A stretch of DNA of 64,000 nucleotides, taken from NCBI GenBank assembly GCA_022410635.1, contig JAJVDF010000206.1:231095-295094 (forward strand), written 5' to 3'. Below the pieces are notes generated by a model, which saw only the letters and a program-made list of their open reading frames with translations, had not been told where the DNA came from and did not search any database. This document shows positions 10,886-22,243 of this stretch, piece by piece. Origin of the DNA: Tretioscincus oriximinensis. Lineage: Eukaryota > Chordata > Lepidosauria > Squamata > Gymnophthalmidae. A program made the position numbers and the translations under genes. How positions within the stretch are numbered: position 1 is the first letter of the stretch; every line of letters starts with the position of its first letter.

Positions 10886-11005
10886 CGTGACACTTCCCAT
10901 TCCACCCTCTAAATCCATCTCTGCAAGGGACACATTGGTAAGAACCAGGACTGTTAACGCACTCTACATCTGGACAAGTGTGTGGAACTGAGCATTCATC
11001 AACAT
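10886..11005 (-). CDS. LTBP1: LTBP1 exon: calcium-binding EGF with CVPC loop
   Basis: A 40-codon module [16 protein letters not shown], then [21 protein letters not shown]. The CVPC spacing and the GFRGWNG string are specific to this LTBP1 repeat. The acceptor is TTTAAG/AT and the donor is CACG/GTAAGT, both phase 1. The next exon recognised downstream (4.9 kb) does not match the repeat that follows this one in mammals, so one EGF exon seems to be missing (see findings). Confidence 0.92.
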
Positions 11006-11360
11006 CTTAAATAAAAACAATTAAAAAGTTTAGGTAGACTGATGACACAATTATACCTTTGCTTCCCTTACCCCTACAAAACTACAGAGGCTCATCTCAT
11101 AATCCCTATCATCAGGTCATAAGGACAATTGATGTCTTTTCAACAGAAAAGTATATATGTATTTCTTTAATGGAAAAATGCTAACGGATAGGTTTCTATC
11201 TTGCTATGTGTTTGGAAACATCTTAGTTTTTTAAAATGTATAAAAATAAAATCTGTAGCACAGGTTTCCTACTGCTTTTCCCAGTTTAGAAGTATAAAAT
11301 TCTAAAGGCTTTTGTGAATAATCCAACAATTCTGTTAAGGTACTACAACAACAAACTCAC
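11006..11360 (-). other. LTBP1: LTBP1 intron, short
   Basis: A 355-bp intron; no repeat or exon recognised. Confidence 0.7.
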
Positions 11361-11483
11361 CTTCACACTGGCCTCTCCTATTCATTCGGAATCCAGGATC
11401 ACAATATTCACAACGATATGACCCAACAGTGTTCACACATAAACCTTCTCCACAAGTGTAAGGTCTGGTACATTCATCAACAT
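11361..11483 (-). CDS. LTBP1: LTBP1 exon: calcium-binding EGF with CEYC loop
   Basis: A 41-codon module [16 protein letters not shown], then [18 protein letters not shown]. The CEYC spacing, with two residues between the fifth and next cysteine, is a peculiarity of this LTBP1 repeat and helps fix repeat order. The acceptor is ATTGCAG/AT and the donor is GAAG/GTGAGT. It is separated from its neighbours by introns of only 0.35 and 0.5 kb, the most compact part of the gene in this window. Confidence 0.93.
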
Positions 11484-11995
11484 CTGCAATCCAAAATTCA
11501 TAGCAAAATGGATATAAAAGAGAAAGGTCCCCAAATCCTCCGTGTTTAGAGAATACTTATATAAATTTTATCATGCATAAAACTAATCTACTTATTTTAT
11601 ACATAAATCAGGAAATACAATAAAGTGTACGGTCAACTATGTTGCTCAGAAAACAACAGGCATTTCTTTGACTATAACTACACATTTGCAAGTTTAAGCT
11701 ACATTTACGTGTCCCAGCCTAGGTGAAGGATAGTGCTATATTACAATAAAGCTCAAGACATTACTATTTCATGAGTACACAAACATACAAAAGATCTAAA
11801 GATCCCAGATATGGAAATGTTTTCTGTGATGATTACTACAGCTTTTGGATGATCACCAAATTACTACTTGCAAAGAAATGATTATGAACCACATGATATT
11901 TGATCCTACCAGTACTACCATAAATTGGTTTAAATATTTTTCAATATGGACTGAGTATGATATTAAGATTTTATTTTATAAAACATAGTAGTTAC
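11484..11995 (-). other. LTBP1: LTBP1 intron, short
   Basis: A 512-bp AT-rich intron; nothing further recognised. Confidence 0.7.
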
Positions 11996-12121
11996 CGACA
12001 CAGTCTGTTCCTTGTTCAACAGCCATAAACCCTGCTTGGCAAATACATAGAAAGCTTCCCTCTGTATTTTCACATTGCCCAAGGGAGCAAAGATGGGGAT
12101 TCTGTGTACATTCATTAATAT
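11996..12121 (-). CDS. LTBP1: LTBP1 exon: calcium-binding EGF
   Basis: A 42-codon module: DINECTQNPHLCSLGQC, then ENTEGSFLCICQAGFMA. It carries the full cbEGF consensus with DINE calcium ligands, C-x-N-x4-F-x-C and six cysteines. The acceptor is TATAACAG/AT and the donor is GTGTCG/GTAACT, both phase 1. Close match to the mammalian LTBP1 repeat that reads CENTEGSFLCIC. Confidence 0.93.
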
Positions 12122-13584
12122 CTGTTATATAAATAAAAATAAATGAATATATTAATATTCCATCATGACTTTCACTTTACTCCATCCAATTTATAGATTC
12201 TGTTAATATATCTGATATAAAGATCTTCTTGAGGAAGTACTGAACTAGAAAACTGAGAACAAAGTGTGCAAATCTTTGATAGATAATCAGGTCACAATGA
12301 ATAGATTTGCTTTACCAACTGAAACAATGTTGGAATTTTATAAATTATAAGAGAAGGAAGGAAGAAGGGAAAAGAACAGCCACACTGAGAAAAAANCCCC
12401 AATGGTATCAATTAATAAATAGCTAGAAAGTAATTGTGACCAGACAATGGGGAAAAAGGTGATATTATTTTATGTACCTGTGTGTATATTTTTAAAAAGC
12501 ATTTTTTTCTGAAGAGCGAATACATTTTACGCTTATGAAAGTTGGACAATAATATAAAGAATATCAGATTACATAATATTTTGAAAGCTTGAGTTGATGA
12601 AGGATATTCGTCTACATCTAACATTTTCTGTAGGACCTAGAGAACAAAGCTGAATATGAAAACTATCTTAAACTTTCATGTATTCTTGTTAGGCTGTCAG
12701 TATATGACATAATGGAACCTAAAGATCTCACACAGAGCACAATATTTTCTATTTTATTGCTGCATAGAACTAGAAGCTTGGACGATAAACATTGATTATC
12801 TCTAAAATAAAAATTGAGCAACTGTGACTCGATGGCCTCATTCACTTCTAATGTATCTCACTGATTGGAGTGTTCTTGAATGGCAGCCTTTGCATATCCA
12901 ACAGAAAGCCAGGGAATGAGCAAGAGGCAGTTGGGGCCAAGATGTTAGTGTCATGGCAGCATAACCTGTGCTGAAGCTGACAGCTATTGGGAGAGTGGCA
13001 GTCAAATCACAAGCACCCAACATGAACGTGGGCAGCTTATCCAACCTTTGAGAACCATCTTCAGCCAATTGCCTGCTTGCCTCCCAAAGAAACCATCAAC
13101 ACTGTTAATGGTGACAATAGCATGGCAAGGCTGTGTGAAGAAACTGAATGGTAACTTATTTAACAAGCTATCATGCCTTATCTGCAAGACTCTTGCTTTC
13201 ATGGCTGTTTCTTTATAAGGCGGCATAGACATGGCAGCTTGTAAGGAAATTGGGAGGGAAAAGAGAGAGGAGAGGTAGAGGAGAAGGGGGGAAGAAAATA
13301 AAACAAAAAGGAAAAAGATAAAGACAGAAAAAATAGATGGTGAAATAAAGCAGTGAGACAATGGGTAGCATATACAGATAAACAGACAGATTCATATGAC
13401 AAAACCAATCAACAAGAGCATGTTGGAAAGCAGAGCATGTTATAAAACAGCAAAAAAGCATTTTAACTTGATATTTTGCCCAGATTTTAGAGAAGCAATT
13501 TTATTTATTGTTATCACTGCCAACAAAAAGCAGGTTACGTTACTTCACATAATGTGAGAGGTGGAAAAGGGTAATTGCTCATAC
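12122..13584 (-). other. LTBP1: LTBP1 intron
   Basis: A GC-richer block at about 12840-13200 may be an old interspersed repeat; on the minus strand its 13090-13150 part loosely resembles 48390-48450. No coding exon was seen. 13260-13330 is purine-rich simple sequence. Confidence 0.5.
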
Positions 13585-13710
13585 CAGTGCATTTGGTTTG
13601 CTGATCATTAAGCCTGTAACCATCGTTGCAGAAGCAGGTATACCCCACAGGCAAATTAACACAATGTCCTGGTCCGCAAATATCTGGATTTACTGTGCAT
13701 TCATTGATTT
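13585..13710 (-). CDS. LTBP1: LTBP1 exon: first EGF of the central array
   Basis: A 42-codon EGF module starting EINECTVNPDICGPGHC, then VNLPVGYTCFC. The N and Y positions of the hydroxylation consensus are kept and six cysteines are present. Replacement of the usual D by E at the first position is also found in mammalian LTBP1. The acceptor is AATTTAG/AA and the donor is GCACTG/GTATGA, both phase 1. It starts the run of tandem calcium-binding EGF modules that forms the rod-like middle of the protein. Confidence 0.93.
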
Positions 13711-14449
13711 CTAAATTAAAGGTGGGAGAGAGAATTATAGTAAATCATTTAAACTATTGTAATTGTTTAAAAGTGACTCTTAAATCACATTACAAATAAA
13801 AATGTATGTACTTTTTCGTAGATTGTTGCAAAGAAGTTAGCACAAAGTACTTAAACAGTTAAAGGAAACCAGTAAAAACTTTATTTCCCTTCATTGCACG
13901 CCATAACATACACAAGATCAAGTTTGACACTTTAAAAATTACTGCTCCTTAGAATATTTGTTGGCATCATTTGCTTTTTTATAGAGAGCTTTGTCAACTG
14001 GCAAAATGGAAGCATAGCCATTAAAATTAAAACAATAAGTCTACCATGACATGGTATTATGATGGTATTACTATGCAAAATAACGATCACAACAGTGAAA
14101 TTTTTAAAGACAGCATACAAAGTAGTATAAATAGCAAGTTAGGGTTCAAATTACACCAGCCCTATATATGGACATTGGAAAAGAGAGTGAGATGTACTGT
14201 TATTGAGTCCTTCAGAGGACCAAAGCTAATATCAAACCTCCCAGTCTGAGAGGTTTGCATGAATCTCTTGGAGTTGAAGAGCCATATAAAGTGCCTGATT
14301 CATTACTCATTTGTGTTAAAGTTCCCAAAAGACTCAACAGAAACAATAAAATGCTAAGGATGAGGTCCTACGCTATACGAAGATTGCAAGATACATGTGT
14401 TCAAGAGTTTCAAGAAACCAATACATATGTTCAGTTTGGCTCTAAAAAG

Positions 14450-14770
14450 AACTGTAAATCTTTTGTGTGTTATGCCATTGTAACACTAGACTAAACAATT
14501 ACAATCAGATAGAATTTTATCTTTTACTGCTCTAAAAGTTAAACTCTAGCCTTGCTTACAAATGATTCCTTTTGAACACTTAATGAAATTAGAAACTATG
14601 AACAGCCTGTTATGCAGANCATCAAAGAATGAAAGAAGTCTGAAGATGCTTATAAGGAATTAAATTAACCAAATCAGTTTTATATCCAAACTAGAAGGAA
14701 ATTGCTATTTACGTAGAAATTCACATTGTTGGAAAAGTCAGCAAAATTATCAACAACAACCGCAATGATG
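14450..14770 (+). repeat. Unnamed interspersed repeat X, copy 1
   Basis: Shares long stretches with 39890-40026 and 40890-41196, for example tacaatcagatagaatttta, ataaggaattaaattaacca and gaaattcacattgttggaaa. The family is not recognised, there is no coding content, and the boundaries are approximate. Confidence 0.75.
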
Positions 14771-15829
14771 TTTAAAAAACCACAGTGGTTGCATTCGCAT
14801 TTCCCCTTAACGCCGGCACAACTGTATAGCCAACATCCACTGTCCCGATTGTATTACCATAAAAACCAACTCCGAATTGCTTCCGTTTCTCTCAATACGT
14901 ACACCACTCATTTACGCTACGGAGTCCATGGCCTAATTCTGCTGTTTTTTGCCCTTTGTGTTAGTTGTACTCCAACTACTGAGGAATCCGTAGCCACTCT
15001 CATGTATGCCGACACTCCCGTCTCAGACTCACACTCAACCGTTACATGATGGGAGTCTCAGCATATTAGGGAAAGGGGCGTTCCTGGGGTGGGTGGCTCC
15101 TCATGTAACATTTTCAACCAGTTCTTCCTGATCACCATTCTGTGCAGAGCTCCTTTTGAGCATCATATACACCAAAACGCAATCTCTTTTTATTTTTCGC
15201 TAAGGAGGGAGGAAGGGGGGGGGGACAAAAAGGACTGAATTTGATGGCGATGATGCAGATCTACCCAATCCCTTGTTGTCAGCAACCTTTCTTCTCCCTG
15301 GCTACCCTGCGAGCTCTTCCTGTATCTTGCCAAAGGGGTGACCAAGCCTCCATCTCCTTTGGGCCTTATTTCGGGTCTTAGCAAAGGGGGTGAGAGGCAG
15401 GCGGATGTGAAAGGCAGGGGACAGAAGGCAGGCGGTGGAGGAGTGGAGCAGGGGCTGAGTGCAAGAAAGAAGCACGCCATAGAACAGCTGCTGTGTCTTC
15501 ACCCTCTGCAGCTACAGTGGGAGCGATTCAGCAGTCGACACATGTGCTACGCGAATATTGATGTGAAACGAATATCGCTTTCACATCTTAATATGGAGCA
15601 GATATCGATGTGAAATTAGGCATCCAAATCGGGTTCGATTTGGATTAATTTAAAGTGTTTTCCATTCCGTGTTAATGTATAATGTGTTTGCAACCTGTGA
15701 GTATAGAGTGGGATGGGGAAACCAAGGTCTGTTTTGTCCAGCCTATGGCATTCTCCCCAAGGAACAATTTTACTATGCATCTTATTATTTAATAGTGGAA
15801 TTAGTCTGTTGCATTACAGTAATGCAACA

Positions 15830-16480
15830 GCCTCTAACCCCTCCTCCACCTTGTTCGCATTCCACCCGTGAGAAGGAAGGAGAAGGAGGGAGAAAAGATA
15901 TTATGGAAAATGGATTTCTGATTACTGCATCTGGAACCAGCATCTCCCTTGAGAGCAGTTGCTTCCTGGAAATGAACAGTATTCTCAAATCTGATTTATG
16001 GGGTAATGGCAGAAGCAGTTGTGCAGCTCTAATGGAGTTGCATCCTTCTGCAGAACTCCAGTGCAACCTTGCGTCTTTGATTTGTCAAACCTGAGTTCTA
16101 TCAATAATGCTAAAATCAATAACATTAATGCATTTCACAACACTAAGTCTTCTATCCCATACAAAGAGGAGGCTTTAATTAAACAAAATGAAAATGTATT
16201 AAAGAGCTCTGAAATCAGTGATCTTGCAGCCTTCAAAAAGCCATTATCNCCACCATTATTGGAAATATCTGGATACAAGCTATGATGGAAACCACAGTTT
16301 CTTTAGAAGGAAGCACAGAAGAATTTGGTTTCCTGGGATCCTCAAAAGCTGAAATTCTATCTCTGGAAATGTCACACTTTTCTGTGCCTACAAGTGGTTG
16401 TGTATTTGTGACCAAGCAAAAGTGCAAATGAATGATAGCAAAATAATCTTTAAAGCATCTAATAGAGACATATAGACTGA
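15830..16480 (+). pseudogene. Possible retropseudogene fragment, identity unknown
   Basis: Two consecutive coding-like stretches in different frames: one ending ISDLAAFKKPL at about 16240, then METTVSLEGSTEEFGFLG ... VTKQKCK ending in TGA near 16430. The polar residue balance looks more protein-like than the surrounding intron. There is no intron, poly-A tail or known domain that I can point to. It could equally be part of an unrecognised repeat. Confidence 0.25.
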
Positions 16481-16668
16481 TACAAGGCAATTAACTGTGT
16501 GATTAGCTGAGTTTCAGATAATATACAAGTAATGTAGGACTCAGTCTTTAAGAGTTGCAAATACATTATCGTTTAGACCTTGTGATACAATGGAAATGGA
16601 AGCAAAATCCAATAGTACAATGGAGACGAAAATCTTAACAAACACATGTTTAAAAATTGTAATAAATG

Positions 16669-16925
16669 CTGAGAGCCAGTTTGGTGTAGTAGTTAAAGTG
16701 TGGGACTCTTATTTGGCAGTCTCCCGGTTCGATTCCCCACTCCTCCATGAAGCCAGCTGGGGGACCTTGGGCCAGTCACAATTCTTTGAGCTCTCTCAGC
16801 CCCACCTACTCCACAGGGTGTCTGTTGTGGAGAAAGCAACAAAAGCTATGTGCGCCACCCTATGGTAGACCGCCCTGAGACCTTTGGGTATAGGGTGGGA
16901 TATAAATACAAATAAATACATAAAT
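16669..16925 (+). mobile_element. tRNA-derived SINE with L2-like tail, full length
   Basis: The head has an A-box-like TGGTGTAGTAGTTAAAG and a perfect B-box GGTTCGATTCC about 45 bp later, i.e. an RNA polymerase III promoter. The body contains TGTTGTGGAGAAAGCAACAA. The tail CCGCCCTGAGACCTTTGGGT...(AAATA)n matches the L2-type LINE tails in this window, which implies mobilisation by that LINE. Related reversed pieces lie at 5735-5890 and 35610-35800. Confidence 0.9.
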
Positions 16926-17421
16926 ACATGGAGATCTTGTAGGATATATATTACAATGGATGGCAGTTTGTTACTGAAACAAAAGTTTTCATACAGCTTC
17001 TACAGAATGCTTATAGGCCATAGATAAACCTATAGCCTCTGATTCGTCTCACTTCAAAGCATTCTCTGGACTCTTAGAATTAACAGGATCCTGGAATCAT
17101 CAGTATTACCTTCAGATGCTTTATTTGAATGCCAAGACCTAATGAAATATTTGTATTGTCTTCTAAAGCGATGAACATTTTGTTTGGCAGGTAACAATAG
17201 CATTTTCCACACATGGAAGTGTTTGCCTTCCATGTTGCCAATTACAAATGTTTTGCCTAAACTGCTGAAAAATTTAGTTTTATAAATACAATACTTATTC
17301 CACAGTTTTCCAGGCAACATAATCTTGTGGACTGAGAAGCTNTGGATTACAGCTTTATTTTATTATTTTATGCTTGTATCTCATCCCTATATCTGGATGT
17401 CACAAGACAGCTATGTCTAAC

Positions 17422-18400
17422 AATAAGTCGGCTACTCNCGGCTCATCCGTGGGCGCCGGCTGTTGCTGCCGGGGAGGAAGGTGATGCTCTAGGAAGGAGA
17501 GTCCTTTCTTGTCTGCCTGTGATTGGGCGACAGGAAATGACGTGACTTCCGGGTGACGAGGGATATATAACCCCCATGCCCGGCGCCATCTTCCTCAGTT
17601 GCTGGCGATGCGCGAAACCCACCCTGTTCCCCCCGTAATCTAATCTCTTCCTTTTCAGCCATGGCAGTGAGAGGAGGTGTTGGTGGTTAGCGCAGCTTGG
17701 AGGCCCACAAGGAGGCGGAAGAACCTGCAGACAGGAAAACTGCATTTTCCTCATAGGATGAGGGCCCTTCTTAAAAGGGTTCTGAACTTGTGTGCCTACC
17801 TTGGGNCAGTAGGTGGAACACAGGTTTGGAGTCTGGGAGGTGGGCTATACACAGGACTGATCCCTTGAGAGCCCTTTCAAGCCTCTCTGATTCTCCATGG
17901 AGTACCCACAAAAGGGGTGGATCAGAGATGCTGCTGGACGGCCTGGGCGCCTAGACCAAGGGGGGCTGGCATGCCACATGAGTGGGCAGCCGGTGACCAA
18001 CGCACGGGGCGTGGTCACCAGCGGTCCATCGGCAAGGCCCGGGCTGGGCAGTTTGGTGTCACGTCTTTGGTGCGTGGCCCAGATGTATGTAAGTCAGGCC
18101 GGGTGGCTGGCTTTGTGAGCCATGCCAAGGGGACGTGGCCTACAGAGGCCAGGTCAGGCCGGGTGGCTGACCTGGGGGCCTACCAAGCTGCTGCGCCTGC
18201 CACGCTCCTACTCCAGCCATGGCCTTTTCTCTCCACTTTTGGGTTATTTGTTAAAGCACTTTAAAGTTATTGTTTTAGCTGTTGCGCGGTTCGTGTCATG
18301 CGTTTTGCGTTAGGGTTTTTGACTTATTGTTAAATTAATAAATATTGTGTTCAGTTTGATCTGTGTTGTCTCCTTCTCTACCCTCAGCTGCAAAAGCAAT
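17422..18400 (+). mobile_element. Internally deleted Ngaro-like element
   Basis: The first about 230 bp resemble the 5' leader of the 24.9-kb element (GGCGACAGG, TGACTTCCGGGTGACGAGGG, TATATAACCCC, GGCGCCATCTT). From about 17750 it switches to the 3' region shared with 31130-31740 and 40080-40740 (GGGTTCTGAACTTGTGTGCC, CAGGTTTGGAGT, TACACAGGA). All coding sequence is missing. It sits inside a reversed L2 tail, visible on both sides (17350-17420 and 18405-18480). Each junction carries caataa. Confidence 0.8.
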
Positions 18401-19149
18401 AATTCAAAATTAACATGAAAGTAGGGAAGAGAAANTTGTTCCTTCAAACAAAAGCCAAATTAAAGAGATGCATATTTTATTCATTATTAGTAAATTACAG
18501 TAATAGTAATGACTTTTAGAGTTAAACATACATCCACCTTAAATCCAATTTTGTGAATTTGCCTGGAATTAAAGCTTAACTCAATACACTTACAGAGTAG
18601 TGCAGTTAAAAAAAATCCATCTTGTAGATAGAATGCATTTTTTTAAAAAAGCAACTGTTTATAACACAATCCTGCCTCAAATGGCATACTGTCTGAAAAT
18701 GATAAGTTTCAGCAAATATAGAACATTCAGAGACACAGAGATAAAACTGGAATTTATAAACTGCAAGGTATGCTGGAATATATCAGTAAGTTTACAGCAA
18801 ACTACACAGCTGGCAGTACTTAAATAAGAAAAATGCCTTGCAAAGATAAATTGATGCCAGAAAATGAAATAACATTTCATAGCCTGAAGAATACAAAAAT
18901 ATCATCACTAGTTATAATTCCTTGATCCTCTAGAAAGAGTTGATCAGAATTTTCTTCACATATACTCTGGAGGATAATAAAACATACTATAGACATATTG
19001 GTGGTGGTTAGCTGCCTTTGTAGTGTACTAGTCATATGACACACGTGCATACTAATTTGAAAGGGTCAGAATTATAGTATACAGTATCACTTTTCTGTGG
19101 CTCCTAAACATAGAATAAATGTTTCAACTATAAATCAATATGTTATAAT

Positions 19150-19333
19150 ATTATTTAGTCGTGGCACCTCTTTTGCCTGGCCTTTGGCTGAAGAAATGCC
19201 ATCTCTATCCCTACTTTTAATATTGTTTTATACTTTTTAAATTTTTGTAGTGATGTTTTACTGTTTTTGCCGCCCTGAGACCTTCGGGTATAGGGCGGGG
19301 TATAAGTATAAATAAATAAATAAATAAATAATA
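19150..19333 (+). mobile_element. L2-type LINE 3' tail
   Basis: The clearest copy of the tail: gccgccctgagaccttcggg, tatagggcggggtataagta, then (AAATA/AAAT)n. It is preceded by a 3' UTR-like TTTTATACTTTTTAAAT block. Confidence 0.75.
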
Positions 19334-19403
19334 CATGGTACGCTGGCCACTTCTTAACCCTAATAGTTCTTTCTTAATCTTTGGAATACAGTATGTAATA
19401 AGC

Positions 19404-19625
19404 CAGCAGTAATAATAATAATAGTAGTAGTAGTAGTAGTAGTAGAAGAAGACGAAGAAGGTTCTTATACCCTGCTTTTCTCACCTTTCAAAGGGATTCA
19501 AAGTGGCTTACAAGGGTGTTTTGCCCAAAGGCTTACATTCTATCTTCCCCACCAGGCTGTGGTGGTTCCCATGTATCTACTTGCAGTCAGTTGCAATTTC
19601 TTGCAATTCATGCTTTCGGTACTTT
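19404..19625 (-). mobile_element. SINE body fragment, same family as 37.4 kb
   Basis: Shares GGCTTACATTCTATC, CCCCACCAGGCTGTGGTGGT and CCATGTATCTACTT with 37340-37440. Read on the minus strand it ends with a GGGTATAAGAACC tail followed by TTC and TAC triplet arrays. The tRNA head is absent. Confidence 0.7.
19411..19463. repeat. (TAA)n/(TAG)n/(AAG)n triplet microsatellite
   Basis: Consecutive AATAAT, TAGTAG and GAAGAAG triplet runs at the 3' tail of the SINE fragment. Confidence 0.9.
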
Positions 19626-21014
19626 TTCAGTCATAATGTATTTGGAAGATTGAGAAAGCAACTACAAAGGATAAGAAATTATCCCTGATTTGAAGCTCAC
19701 TTTTTGTATATTTGGCATTATTATGGCTATGTACCTAGTTGTTGCTTTGTAATCCAAGCTTTTCGATATAGCTACAATATCCAACTTCAAAGGAACTGAT
19801 CATTAGAATGCAACTGGGCAGCTAACAGCAAAGTTGACCAGCAGTTCAAGTATGAGAATGTATTTCAGAAAGAAAAGGCTGTGGTCTAATAAAAAAACCC
19901 CAAAAGGGAGACCTACCTTTAGCAAAGAGAAGCAAATGGTAAAAGAATAATATAAAAACTGACAAGAATATTGCCAAAATTGTAAATAGAAATTATTTAA
20001 ATATATTAGAAGCAGGAGGCTAGCTAGGGAGCTCACTGGTCTTCTGAACTGTGAGAGCTCAAGAGAGTCCTTAAAGAGGAGAAAGAAGCTAAATGAATTA
20101 TTTGAATCTATTTTCCATGACAAGAAAATTGCAGCAAATCCTTGAATTTGTGACCATATTCTCAGCAAAAGGATTAAGGTACTAAGAAAAAACAGAAAAG
20201 TTTCTCACATGCTGTGGTTATTGGCTGTATTTTCCTGCTTCCTGTCCAAATTTGTCCCCCAGCATGCCGACGTTGTGCATTCCCAATCAATTAAATAGCA
20301 GGGCAATCTAGCTTCCCAGTGGTTCCGAACTGCTGGCCAGCCACCCCACGCTTGCGAGGAAACGGATATAACCATTTTCCAGATTCCTAGGGAGCTGATG
20401 CACCCAAGAAAATTGTGCCTACCAGTTACCACTGACAATCAATAACCATGTAAAAATGCCTAGAGAATTATTGGATGAATTTATTAATTTTAAACTCTAA
20501 GCTATGATATTATCTTTTCAATGGATTTTATTATATGCTTATTTATATTGTATTTTTGCTCTTAGAGATTCTGGATTTAGGCATGTTTCAATATCTTTTT
20601 AATTTTTTCAGCTAAACGTACTTTTTTTCAAAGTTGTTTAACTTAATTAATTTGCATTTACTTAATCAGATGCAGTAATTCAACATTTAAACCACCTTTT
20701 AAAAGTCATATGAAATAACCAGATGCTAAGGTTTGAGGGAGTCAGTGAAAGAAGAACCTTTTCAGATTTTAGGTTGTAAAATACTTAACCATAGACCATT
20801 TGATGACTTATCTGAATGGTTTCATAAAAGTCAAGCAATGAAATAGCCCAATTATGAGATGAATGTCTCTACAATGGAAGTTGGTTTACATCTGAAAAAC
20901 AGCTGCTGGAAGGTCTGAGCACATATTCTGCTTTGTGCTGTTGGTTAGTCACTGTATGAAGAAACTCTGGACTAGACAGTCAATGGGTCTGGTTCAGGAG
21001 GCACGTTTTCTGTT

Positions 21015-21110
21015 CTCATGTTTTTATTTATTTACAATTCTATACCACCCTGTACCAAAAGGTCTCAGGGTGGTTAATAATAAAAATCAAATTAACGTAA
21101 CATTTATAAA
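21015..21110 (-). mobile_element. L2-type LINE 3' tail
   Basis: TATTTATTTACAATTCTATACCACCCTGTACC...GGTCTCAGGGTGGTTAATAAT is the reverse complement of the recurring tail. Confidence 0.7.
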
Positions 21111-22144
21111 TATTTCTAACATAGATATCTTGGGCAGTCGGCTATCCTTTTACTATTATCTATTTACTAGGACAGTTCGGCCATTCCCTGTTAAGATTGG
21201 TATCTTTTTCTATCATTAGAAGATAGATAGTAGACGCAGAGAATGAGGTAGCACTTTTCAGTCAGCAACAGATTACACACAGTCAGTATAATTTCAGTGC
21301 ATATATATATACAGTGCTGGTTTATTATACAGAGCAGCAAAGTGCTTCGCCAGGATCCACTGGCTCACAGGAGAGCAATGTGAAGATCACATACACTTCT
21401 TATATACATATTTACAGCCAATCAGCTACTTCAGCTGATTCACATTAACAGTACTTGCCCAGGCATGTTGAGACTTGTTTAGGCTCGCCCCAGCTATACT
21501 TAATAGTGTAGTCAATGCACTCTAATACAAAGCACCTGTTAGCAATAGGAACTGTATCTCAACATTCCCAAGCCTGTGAATGGAATGGACGTTCTAGCAG
21601 GATTTCCCTCTCCCCCTACCATTGCTGTTGTTTCTGCCCCCACTTGCTATGGGTCTGTGTTGCCCTGGCTGGCTGCTGTCTCCTCGCACCTTATCTTTTG
21701 CTCTACAAGGGTCTGTAGCATGCACTATGGGCGCTGGCATATTTGTTGTGGGTAGAACTCTCAACCTGTGGGGATACCATGTGTTTCTGCTACACAGCAG
21801 TAGAAATACTGTGGGCAGTTGTGATTGGTCAGTCAGCAACGGATGAATCTGGGTATAACACTCCCTGCATAGTTCACTGGTTATAGGTCACATCCTGCCA
21901 CAGGAAGTAGTTATGGGACAGATTTCCACTGTGAATATGTATAAAATAAGGGGACTACAATGCATATCCTGGACACAAATCCAAACAGGCAATATATTAT
22001 TCTGTCTCCTTGTAAGTAGTTCTTTTGACTCAGTTCTGCTTTCATTTTTTTCATTCTTTGATGTTCCAACACTATTTAATTAGTTGGAACATAACCATCC
22101 ATTGCTACCTCTGGATCGTTTTGCTCAGGAAAAATACATCATAC

Positions 22145-22243
22145 CTGTAACTTGAGTTGGTGCTATTACTTGACTCGCGCTTGAAGTGGAGACATCTGGT
22201 CCAACTGCAACAGGCACAGGAGGAGATGTTTTTTCAACTACTA
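22145..22243 (-). CDS. LTBP1: LTBP1 exon: proline-rich hinge before the EGF array
   Basis: The exon encodes VVVEKTSPPVPVAVGP and STSSASQVIAPTQVT, which is nearly identical to the mammalian LTBP1 hinge immediately before the EGF array. It is rich in Pro, Ser, Thr and Val and has no cysteine, consistent with an extended linker. The acceptor TTTTATTTCACACAG/TA and donor TTACAG/GTATGA are clear. Its 99 bp are phase 1-1, and it joins to the EINEC start of the EGF exon at 13.6 kb. Confidence 0.93.

Larger units (their letters stand above)
13711..22144 (-). other. LTBP1: LTBP1 intron
   Basis: Holds a copy of an unnamed repeat (about 14450-14770), a possible retropseudogene (about 15830-16480), the SINE at 16.7 kb, the deleted Ngaro copy (17.4-18.4 kb), L2 tails (19.3 and 21.0 kb) and a SINE fragment (19.4-19.6 kb). 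At 21240-22000 a promoter-like GC-balanced segment with TATAAAA at 21943 could be an LTR but lacks proof. 14760-15830 and 19640-21000 hold nothing I can name. Confidence 0.6.

Noticed and set aside
13002..13461. Overlapping minus-strand frames rich in Leu, Phe and Ser
   Set aside because: Caused by a purine-rich simple stretch; not an LTBP1 exon, as no cysteine pattern or splice sites are present.
14726..15049. 107-codon open frame resembling a secreted protein
   Set aside because: No domain, no neighbouring exon structure and no homologue I recognise. Overlaps the end of repeat X and probably belongs to an unrecognised repeat.
21240..22000. Possible solo LTR or promoter-like block with TATAAAA
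   Set aside because: Repeated short words (cagtcagcaac) occur, but neither ends nor target duplication were found.
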